Assembly: GCA_037157565.1 (NCBI GenBank)
Contig: JAZHRO010000024.1
Location: 13,522,501 to 13,586,500, forward strand
DNA length: 64,000 nt
Reading direction: 5' to 3'
Source: Thalassia testudinum
Lineage: Eukaryota; Streptophyta; Magnoliopsida; Alismatales; Hydrocharitaceae
The notes beneath the pieces are model-generated. The model did no database searches. It was not told the DNA's origin and was given only the letters and a program-made list of their open reading frames with translations. A program made the position numbers and the translations under genes. This document shows positions 11,569 through 20,524 of the stretch, piece by piece (position 1 is the stretch's first letter; each line of letters starts with the position of its first letter).

Positions 11569-13280
11569 TATTACGAACGCGGCTTCAAGACGTCTTTTAA
11601 GACGTCTGGGAGGTGGCCCAGATGTTTGAACAGAAGTCTGGAACCCATTCCAGACGTCTGGGATTTGATTTCTGCGGCACGTGCGATTTCGTCTGCGCGC
11701 CTGCACGCGTAGACCTGCTATGCCTCTTTTCCCCTCTCTCCTCCGCAGGCGCAGCGCTGCCCCCCCCCGCTCTCTCTCTCTCTCTCCCCGCGCGGCTTTA
11801 AAAAGGCCTCGCCCTCTCCCTCACTCTCATCTCCTCCGTTTCCTTCTTCTCCTTCCAGCCGGTGCGAGAGTGCGAGCGGCGGCAACGGCAGCCGTGGCGA
11901 GTTGCGGGGGGCGGTGTTGCGTGAGGGAGGAGATGCCCGACCGTGAGGGCTCGAGCTCGCCAGGGCAGCTAGAGCCGGCCGGCGGGGGCAGCCGCGGGCG
12001 TGGAGCATCGCGGGAGGGCTGCTGTAGCTCGAGCAGCAGGCGGACGAGGCGCGGCCGTGCATCGCGGGCGGAGGGCGAGTCGAACTCTGATTCTGGAAAT
12101 TTTTCCAGAATCAGACGTCGGGGCTTCCAATCAGACGACGGTGAAGATGTCTGGAGGACTGTCCAGACGTCTGGCAAGTAAGTTATTTTCGTCCTTCTTC
12201 CTTTTCTGCGACCGTTCGTACTAAGCACGAGGAGTGGGTACGTGCAGGATCTGAGATTCGCCATCCGACGCGAATCAGACGTCTGGCCGAAGTGCCAGAC
12301 GACGGAGAGGAGTTCCAGATGTCCGGGTCGACCATCGGACGTCTGGGAACTAGGCCAGACGCCCCCACAGGCTTCTGGACGTCTGAGAGACTACGCAGAA
12401 CAAAGGTACCATCTGACCTACATTTTAAGACGTTTGGAAGAGGTTCCAGACGTCTGATTTTGGACTGTTTCGTCGTTTTCGACTCGTTTAGGGCCCGTTC
12501 GGAGTCTGTTTTCCGCGTTTCGAGTTGCGTTCTTTTCGGAATAAAATCCTCTACCCGTTTCCAGTAATTATATACTATTCTGAGAAACTCCTTGTGTTTG
12601 ATCCTTTTGATAGGACCCCGTCCCATTTCAGTCTTGGGGATTGCGGAGGCACGCGGGATTTCCAACCACTCCCCCAGTACTTCCGTTGTAGCTGGTAGAG
12701 TGGCTTTAGAAATTAGTAACATAATTTGTTACAATTATGGAACAATTAATAGAACCTAGGGCATTGCATGAATCTTAGGAATGAGAAACCAGATTGAATG
12801 ATAGATCTTAGGGTATTGCATGAATCCTAGGGCTGGAAAACTAGATTGAATGATAGATCCTACGGTACGGCATGAATCCTTGGACTGGAAAACTAGTGAA
12901 ATGAATATAGATATTGCAGTCTTGGAAATTATGGAAAGGAAATAATAGCTGCCTGTAAATTGATTTAACAGCTGCCTGTTATGAATAAATGAACATGATT
13001 GAGAATATGGGTTGTATGAACATGAAACTGAAAGGGGGAAACCTGAATGTGCTGAGTTAAAAGAGCTGGAACCCTACGGGGAGTTAGGAGTAGAACTCCT
13101 GGAAAGAGAATAAAATGGAACTGAGAAGGAAAGATGTGGAGGTGTGTTGTCTCTTGGGTACGTAGTGCCAGGGGAAGCACCTGTTACCTGCTTAGTGCAG
13201 AGCGGAGCCAGCCGCCCCAGGGACCCGGGGTTAGGTCTGGCCACTTTGTACCGACTTGTTGGCCCTTGTGTACGCAATAC
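11569..13280 (+). repeat. Tekay 5' LTR, left part
   Basis: Aligns with 32028-33725 of the 3' LTR. It begins TATTACGAACG, where the sister LTRs begin TGTTA, so the terminal TG has decayed to TA. AGACGTCT-type sites lie at 11588, 11600, 11620, 11632 and 11652, spaced 12, 20, 12 and 20 bp. A TATA-like TTTAAAAAGG follows near 11797. The LTR is cut at AATAC (13276-13280). Confidence 0.88.
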
Positions 13281-15994
13281 TGATGAGAACCTCATCATGA
13301 GCCATAACTAGCTCATTTTGACCTAATACAAAGGATAAAAGCTCCTACATAACTCAAGGAAAGGCTTAACTCAGAGAGATTCTGAGTTCGCAAAGAAAAC
13401 AGAAACTAAGGGGTAAAAATGCAATTTCACCAATCCAATCTAAAAACAGGGTAACTCAAGGTCCAAACATAGGTCAAAGCAACCTAATAAGAATAAAAGT
13501 GGGATGAGATGATTCAATAAGGGCTACAGCAATTCCAAGGAACTAAATAATAGTCTGTAACCTTAAAACAAACCCACTTCAATTTGCGAGGTTCGAGGCA
13601 AAGTAAAAATAGAATAAACCCTCTAAAATTCATAGAAAAATAATCTCTAGGGTTTAGAACCTTCAATTTGGCCTTAGGAACCCATTTTGACCTACATTGA
13701 GAACCATGCCCAAATTAACAACTTAATTTGGGTTTTTGCGTAAATTGACCGGTTAAGCAAGGTTTAATCTGGAAATAAAATTCACCATCATAATCCTTAG
13801 GTCCCAATTAGTCATGTATAAAAACTTGAGCCTAAGAGGAAACCTTCTTGACCAACTTTACACTTTGGTCCTCATTTATTTACTTTTTGGCCCTCAACTT
13901 TTGAACCCTCACATTTCTGCCCCTAACTCTCCTTCGTTCTTTGCATCCAGGTCCCTCCTGCCAAAACCTGACCAGCACCATGCTCCGGCGACCTTGCGCG
14001 GAGCATGGCGCTGCGCAGGGTAAGGGGGAGGGTCTGGCGAGACAACCGGGGGTGCCCTACGTCGTCAGCTGTCGCAGGAACACCCCCCTGGTCGCTGCAA
14101 CCCACCATACCGGCCGTGCGAACGCACGGACGGTATGGGTCTCCATCTCCGGCGTCCTCCGGCGAGGGAGACACGTCGTCTCCCTCCGCCTTCCTCTCTG
14201 ATTTGGCCCCTATAAATACCCCCGTCGCTCCACCGTTCTTCCCAGCTCGGATCTGACGGAGAAACCCCCCCAACTTTCCTCTCTCCTCACCTCGGCAGAC
14301 GCCCACCAGCTCCGGCGGTTCTTCCTCCTCCTCCTCTTCGCTCTGCCGCAATACCAGCAGCAGAGACTTCTTCCCCTGCTCTTCCCGCGTCGCGCAATAC
14401 CGGCGCGCGCTGCCTCTGCCCCGTCGTCACCGCCGTCCTCCCCCACTGGGCACCTTCTTCTCCGGCGACAGCAGGTACAGCCGTCCGCCTCCTCGCCCCC
14501 TTCGTCACTTTAGTTAGGTTAGAACTACTTCCCTCTATTCTCTCTCTCGTTTCCCCCTGCTATTTTTATCTAATTACCCCTCGACCGCGCCTAATCACCC
14601 TCACCTTCTCCGCCTCCGGCCATCCTCCGGCGAGCCGCTCCCGTCACTCCAGCATCCCACACGGCTCGCCGACCTGCACATAATCTCCGCCTCCTCACCC
14701 TGATCCATTTCCGCCCTTCCAATTCCCGCCACCCGACCTCTGCAAATCCACCGAACACACCCACTTTTCGACCCACAGTCCGACCTAGGGCAGCCCTTTC
14801 ACGCTGCCCCACGCCTCGCCACCACCCGCACGAGCTTCGCCACACTCTGGAGAAGCTCCCGGCACCTTCTGATTAGGCCGAGAGGCCGTTTTGCTGTGAA
14901 CAGGTCACCCGTCCTCCGCCGCCATTGCCGTGCAGAAGGAGCTGCTTCGACCTGCTGCTCCAGGTGCGCCGCGCCCAGGTCACGCTCCCAGGCTGTGCGG
15001 GGCATTTTGGCAAACCGTCAGGCTACAGTTGAGGCGAAGCCCTCGCGCGAAGGCCTATCGTAAAGCCGCGATTACCAGCTGCTTCCTCCGCGCAGGCGCT
15101 AAATTGGGGTGGGACATTTAGTCCCACCTCGGAAGACTCCGAAGCAGCGCAGCGGTATAAAGTGAAAAAGTGCTGGAGGCTTATCGCCTCAGCACACGGG
15201 GTGAGGTCCCCTTCACCCGCCCGGTTACCCGGTCTCGTCCGCGCTCACGCCTCGCAGACCTGGCCCGACTCGACTAAACCCGACCTGCACTCCTCGCCCA
15301 CCACGCACGTTGGTGGGCCTGGACCCGGGCGCGACCCGTACCTGGCTACCCGGCAGCTCTGGGAGAGCTTTCCTAAAAGCGGCTTCTGTGAGAGAGAGAC
15401 GCGGGGGAGGGTAGAGTTAGGTTTTGCCCCTCTGATCAAGCTGTGTAAGTGTGCAGGCACAGGTGAAGAAGAACCGTGGAAGAAGACGAAGGCTGAAGGA
15501 AGGAGGAGCACCGAGCGGCACTGTAGCAGCGGCAGTTTAAGTCGTCTGATTGGTAAATCAGACGACGTCCTGAAGGCAAAGAAGGAGAAGGAAGGCGAGG
15601 CAGAGGAGAACAAAGAACACGAGAAGAAGATCTGACGAAAGGAAATGAAGAAAGAAAGAAGAAGAAGAAGAACAGGACCGCTCTGCAGAAGAAAAAGGAA
15701 GAGACGAGCAGAAATAGCTGAAAGAAGAAGAAGAACAAAGGAAGAGAGCAGAAGATCTGAGAAGGAAGAAGAGGAGAGGATAAGCAAAGAGAAAAGAAGA
15801 GAAGCCAACAAATTCTCTCTCTCTCTTTCTTTATTTTTGTAAAAGAAACTTGTACCCCTAAATACAACTTGCTCCCTGAGTTCGACCTCGGGAACTCTTT
15901 TATTTTCCGAGTAAAAAAAAATTATATATTTGAAATGATGGCAATAACTGGCTATACTACAACGTTATAACAAAACCTAGTTGTCACCTCGTCA
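13281..15994 (+). repeat. 5' LTR of the Athila/Tat-type element
   Basis: Begins TGATGAGAACCTCATCA, itself a small inverted repeat, and ends CACCTCGTCA. A core promoter is likely at TATAAAG (15156-15162). Downstream of it lies a hairpin, AGTCGTCT and AGACGACG 20 bp apart (15540 and 15560). GA-rich sequence fills 15600-15830. Frames open through the LTR on both strands recur in the 3' LTR only because LTRs are copies of each other. Confidence 0.88.
15156..15162 (+). promoter_or_regulatory. Likely LTR promoter TATA box (TATAAAG)
   Basis: TATAAAG stands about 30 bp downstream of an imperfect dyad (GGTGGGACATTTAGTCCCACC) and within an otherwise GC-rich context. It is conserved in the 3' LTR (about 22484) and, as the complement, in the minus-strand LTR near 48075. 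Confidence 0.5.
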
Positions 15995-15999
15995 TTTCT

Positions 16000-16016
16000 T
16001 GGCGCTGTTGCCGGGG
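16000..16016 (+). promoter_or_regulatory. Primer binding site, tRNA-Asp type
   Basis: TGGCGCTGTTGCCGGGG lies five bases after the 5' LTR. It is complementary to the 3' end expected for plant tRNA-Asp, with one mismatch (T for C at position 7). Confidence 0.8.
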
Positions 16017-17110
16017 AGCAACGGCTATTCTAGAGGTAAACATTCCTATTTCTTTTTAGTTTCTGATAATCTCCTCTCTTTTGTGCAGCTACAGGAAATC
16101 AAGAAGACAAGCAACCGCACGACAACCACTCCGAGGACAGGTAATTTTTTTTTTCCTCTTGCTATTAACCCCTAAATTCTAAAGAAAAGAAAAGAACAAG
16201 CAATATAGGGCTAACCTGTTTTCCATACTTAGTAAACCATAAAAGTTGCATGTTTTCAACCCATTATTCCTGCACACAGTTTTTTTTTAAGTAATTAAGG
16301 GCTAACACATTCTTGCTTGAGCCCTAGTTACCCAACAAAGAGCTAACTAGACCAAGTAGAGCCAACTTAGGATCCAACACTAGGGATTTAGAGACACACT
16401 CTTTAAGCAAGAATTGAGAAAACCAAATGAAATGTGCCCAAGCCCTTGTCTGAAAACACTTATTCAGAGAAACCCTAAACAATTGGCTCTCTAAACACTT
16501 GAACCCAAAAAGAAAGGACCCAAAAGCTCTCAAAGGAACAAGAGGTAAAGTTGACCCCTTGGGTCAACCAACCTTAAAATTAGGTCACTTTCTCATTCAA
16601 AATACCTAAGAGTTCAAGTGTAACTTTAAGCACCCTGATCTTAAACTAAAATTGGTAGACTTAAGAGGTCAAGATCCCCATTCTGGTCTACCTGGAACCG
16701 CAGTGATAAGAGAGGTCGGGTGGGGGAAACCCTGTAACCCGTGGGGATGCTCTACCGTGTAGGGGTCTTTGCGGGACTCTCCCTCTCTGGCTGCCCAGGT
16801 AATTCTCAGGTGGACGATCTTCCTGATCAAGGGGTCCATCTGCCCCGCACCTCTATAGTCACCCAACACATTTTTGGGTGTCTTGATTGGGTCCAGCACC
16901 TGCTTATCTCATCCAGTCCTTCAGTATTTTGCAGGAGGTCCTTGAAACCTCCTATAGAAATTCACTCTCCCCGAGGCTAAGCCTCGGCTCCCTTGTTTTT
17001 GTAGAAATCATTCACATAGCCCCTCTTTCCTCTGATTCTGAACAAAGTCCCCTTCTCCCATTAATTCAAACTTCTGATTCGATATCTTGATTCCACCACC
17101 TGATTCGAAG
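16017..17110 (+). other. 5' leader of the Athila/Tat-type element, possibly spliced
   Basis: No coding potential is visible. Good donor-like sites (AGAG|GTAAAC near 16033 and GACAG|GTAATT near 16139) and an acceptor-like TTTTGTGCAG (about 16080-16089) suggest a small leader exon of about 50 bp. Splicing of long leaders is known for Ogre and related Tat elements. The rest of the stretch has stops in all frames. Confidence 0.35.
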
Positions 17111-18985
17111 ATGCAGCCTAATTACCTAGCAAGACTACCATGTAAAAAACCTGAATATCTGAGATCCATCAAAGATAAGATGATTGAGGATGCCCTTGAA
17201 TTCTATGAAATCAAATATAAACCCTCAACACCAATAGAAAACATTCAGGTTGATGTCCCAACAACCACAGCTTTCATCATAAACTGTGCTCAAATTCTTT
17301 TGACAGAAGTTACAAAAGGATCAACCCGAGATATGCTCATGACAGGATACATTGAGATAGAAAAATTACACCAATCTGAATACCTTCAATGCTTGACAAA
17401 TCCTGTACTTTGGGAACAACACCAAGATGCCCTTATAAAACGGGTAGAAATGATGAAATCAGTAGAACAAATTATCAACCAGAAATACCCGTATATACCA
17501 GAAATAGAGGATGAACCATCTTGGAACAGTATTAAGGAACAATCCAGTTTCCCAGATCTCGGGATTGAGGCACAAAGTGGTTGTAAAATCCCAACCCAGA
17601 TAGAAGACAATGTTGAAATAGGTTGGGATATTGCAGGAGAACACAATGATGAGCCAAACTTAGGCCATGAATTGCCAAGCCTAGAATTCCAAAACTCCTG
17701 CAATAATAAGATCAGAAATGAACCTTTTGAGGGTATAAATTCCGCCCCTTATTCTGATAAGGTAGCCCTCAAAGGTTATTCAGGCTTAGGTTCTAATAAT
17801 TCTACCCACATCCTAAGCCTAGAACCTAGATCTGAAACTTATTGGGAAGATTATGAGGCCCCTTATGAGAAAGATCAAATTTTTACAGAGTATGATTCCG
17901 GGCCTCTATTTGATGAATATCCCTCTCCAACATCCTCAGGAAATCTGATCGATTTTTTAGAAAACATGCCAATTTATGATACAGAAACTGAGGAGTTGGA
18001 TGAGAAAGGTTTTAATGGGGTCTATCCTACCAGCTTGGAGCTTGAGCCTAGACAGAATACCTTTTCGAGCCCAGAATTGACATATAGGCTAGACCCCAAT
18101 CAGGCTGCTGATTCCACATCTGATGATTTTTGCTGTGGTGGAATTCATGATCATGAATCTCATTTTCGCCAACTCTCCGACAATTTCAAATCTGACTATA
18201 ATTGCGGAGAGATTCCCCTTCCTGAACACGCCAGGCCCATCTACGACCTCAGTTCACATGACTCTGACTCCGACTCTGAGGTCCTGATTCCCGAGATCAC
18301 TGATAACACAGAATCATTCCTTTTCGATCCTCAGGAACCAAAAATAGAAAATGCCAAGAGTGATTGCAACCCAGAATTCAAATCTTTTCTCAATTCAGAT
18401 TTCTTTCATCCTACAGACACTCTTCAGGCATTTGATAGTTACCCAGAGGACTCTTTACAGAAAATCACCTGTCATTCGTTTCTAGAAGAGCCCTCGTACA
18501 CAATGGCCACCTCATCCGCACACACAGAACGGATCAAAACCTCTTCCAAATCCCGACCCGCAACTGGACTCAATTTCTATTCAGATTCACCTCTCACCGA
18601 GCCGATTGCATTTCCAACTCGGGTTCTGAACACTGATCAGACTACATACCACGCCCCATCATTCTCTGATCACCCCTGTAGGGTTTCCGCGTCATTCATT
18701 GATTATTCTACGGATCCCTACTCTGACCAGGCTGATTCGACTCAGCCAAACCCTGCGTTTACACTTCCACATCCATCTGAGCTTCATAGTATATGGTGGG
18801 TTCCACACCTTTTTATCCACATCTATCAACCCACCAGATTGATTGGGTTTGGGCTGCATCATCAGCCTGTTGATCTGAACAAGCACCTGGTTGGACCAAC
18901 CAGGCTCTTAATCAAGGTGCTTGTCTTACAAAACTCTGCTGATTTGATCATCCCCTCTCCATCGCATTTCCTGCCCAGCCGATGA
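17111..18985 (+). CDS. Uncharacterised 624-aa protein of the non-autonomous Athila/Tat element
   Basis: The frame opens after a TGA at 17075. The first ATG is at 17111 (MQPNYLARLP), which I take as the start; TTG at 17087 is in frame but unlikely. Residues 1 to about 140 look folded and helical (IKDKMIEDALEFYEIKY, FIINCAQILLTEV, HQSEYLQCLTNP). From about 140 to the end it is acidic and low in order, rich in D, E, S, P and N (for example HDSDSDSEVL). There is no zinc knuckle, protease, RT or integrase motif. The first 140 residues could be a highly diverged gag-like or accessory domain, but I do not recognise them. It sits where pol ends in autonomous relatives, just before the conserved 3' motif. 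Staying open for 1.9 kb in a young element suggests it is, or was recently, translated. The protein's function is unknown. Confidence 0.6.
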   Translation: MQPNYLARLPCKKPEYLRSIKDKMIEDALEFYEIKYKPSTPIENIQVDVPTTTAFIINCAQILLTEVTKGSTRDMLMTGYIEIEKLHQSEYLQCLTNPVLWEQHQDALIKRVEMMKSVEQIINQKYPYIPEIEDEPSWNSIKEQSSFPDLGIEAQSGCKIPTQIEDNVEIGWDIAGEHNDEPNLGHELPSLEFQNSCNNKIRNEPFEGINSAPYSDKVALKGYSGLGSNNSTHILSLEPRSETYWEDYEAPYEKDQIFTEYDSGPLFDEYPSPTSSGNLIDFLENMPIYDTETEELDEKGFNGVYPTSLELEPRQNTFSSPELTYRLDPNQAADSTSDDFCCGGIHDHESHFRQLSDNFKSDYNCGEIPLPEHARPIYDLSSHDSDSDSEVLIPEITDNTESFLFDPQEPKIENAKSDCNPEFKSFLNSDFFHPTDTLQAFDSYPEDSLQKITCHSFLEEPSYTMATSSAHTERIKTSSKSRPATGLNFYSDSPLTEPIAFPTRVLNTDQTTYHAPSFSDHPCRVSASFIDYSTDPYSDQADSTQPNPAFTLPHPSELHSIWWVPHLFIHIYQPTRLIGFGLHHQPVDLNKHLVGPTRLLIKVLVLQNSADLIIPSPSHFLPSR

Positions 18986-19936
18986 CGTAAAACTCAGCGC
19001 TTAACGGGAGGCAGCCCGTCATTTTCCTAAAAAACCAAAACCTTTTTCTGACACCTTTTTGCACTTAAGGTTCACCCTTGTAGACAGCCGACCCCACCTC
19101 AGATGCTTGCATCTGGGATTAGAAATCGTCCGCAAAATTCAACCCGACCCATTCACTCATCCAAATTTCTGTCTTAAGGAATGAATTAAGTTAAATACAA
19201 ACCCCTAGGTTACAATGATGACATTGCAAATCTTAGGCATGGGGGGGGTATGAAAGTGCAAAACTTGTAAGAAAAGGTTTCAAACAAAAAAATTCACATA
19301 TGCCAAAAACACCATAAAAATTAAAAATTTTCGAAAAAAATAAGAGGAAAAGAGGAGAAGGAAATTTTGTGAAGGAGAAGGAGAAAAGAAACAAAATGAA
19401 AAAGGAGCACAAAATTATGAGAAAAGGTGATAGTCATTAGTAAGGAACTAAGGAATTAACCTAAGTTCTAGACCTCATTCAAGAAAATAACTGAAAAGTG
19501 CATAGTGAGATTAGTAAGAACGCAAACCTTAGGCATTCTTGAATAGACTCTTAGTACCCATTGAGATCTGGACACTCCTCAAGAGGTTGAGGAAAATGAA
19601 AAGCTGAAGTATTAGGTCTAAGGCTTAGGGAGTATTTGGCCTCATTAACTAATTTTTGGTTTACGGGACTTAGTAACCTAAGCACCCTAACCTCACACAC
19701 AGCCTGGTTCAGTAAGCGTAAAAATCAAAATCACGCAAAAGCGTCGCAAAATTATGAAAAGAACACCTAGAGTAGGAGCGGCCGATCAACACAAGTTGAT
19801 TTGGACGAGTTCCTAGCGTGGAGAGGCGGGAAATCCCCTCGAAGATGCGTAACAAAATATCATCTCCTCGGTGCTTGTCTCTTAGGATATTCACATATCC
19901 TACTGGGGGCATGTAAGCACTCTGCTGATTCAGATT

Positions 19937-20092
19937 CCATGGATGGCATTATCTCGAAGTGTCAATTGCCAGGGTCTGGATTCAGCCACGGAACACCATG
20001 GATGGGATTATCTCGAAATCTCAATAGCCAGGGTTCCGGGGGTTGCCATGGGCGGTGCTATCTCGAAGCATCGATAACCAGGAACCCTTGAG
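19937..20092 (+). repeat. Three imperfect tandem units of 50-59 bp
   Basis: Each unit starts CCATGGRYGG, continues ATCTCGAA about 14 bp on, and ends with CCAGG. Starts are at 19937, 19996 and 20046. The same block is present at 50392-50545 in the minus-strand relative. Confidence 0.75.
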
Positions 20093-20504
20093 GATTGATG
20101 ATGGGAGCAATGAATCTGATACAGACCGTGTTGAAAAGCCAATCCTAAGCTAGAATTAAAAAGAAAAAGAGAGAGAACTCTCCAAACAGATAAATTTTCT
20201 CTCTCTCTCTTACAAAACGCACTGCGAACTGAGCCAGGGCTAAAATCATTTCAAGCACGGGTGCTTTAACCACAAAGTCCAATAAACCTTAGGTTAGTTC
20301 TTGTGGGCCTTAAAAACCTTTGCTAAGGACTGAGGCTGAGGGTAGACAGATTTGGATCTTGATTGGTACTAGAGTACCTTTTAGGCCTATGGTCAGCATT
20401 CTAACCTAATCTAAGCTCAAATGAAAAAGCACTTATCTGAAGCTATTAAGAACTTCATGGTCTAGTACAAGGGTTGAAACCTTATGTTTTTCTAAGGGAC
20501 TAGC

Positions 20505-20522
20505 AAAAGCTAGGGATGGGGA
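20505..20522 (+). promoter_or_regulatory. Polypurine tract of the Athila/Tat-type element
   Basis: AAAGCTAGGGATGGGGA lies directly before the 3' LTR start TGATGAG at 20525. Its complement precedes the LTR at 49954 in the related element. Confidence 0.65.
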
Positions 20523-20524
20523 TA

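Larger units (their letters stand above)
18986..20524 (+). other. 3' internal region of the Athila/Tat-type element
   Basis: Homologous, in the opposite orientation, to 49955-51510. It contains the post-frame motif, AT-rich and A-rich stretches (19290-19430), three imperfect tandem units (19937-20092) and the polypurine tract. A 96-codon frame at 19801-20091 survives in both copies, but its differences are mostly amino-acid changing, so it is not treated as a gene. Confidence 0.7.

Noticed and set aside
15162..15635. 157-codon frame in the Athila/Tat 5' LTR and its twin at 22490-22963
   Set aside because: Both lie inside LTRs that are copies of each other, so shared openness is not independent evidence. 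The sequence continues into GA-rich low-complexity DNA and matches nothing known to me.
19801..20091. 96-codon frame kept open in both Athila/Tat elements (other copy 50392-50682, minus)
   Set aside because: It has no ATG in place (starts at TTG), and five of the six base differences between copies change the amino acid, so there is no sign of selection on a protein. The tandem repeat explains its regularity.
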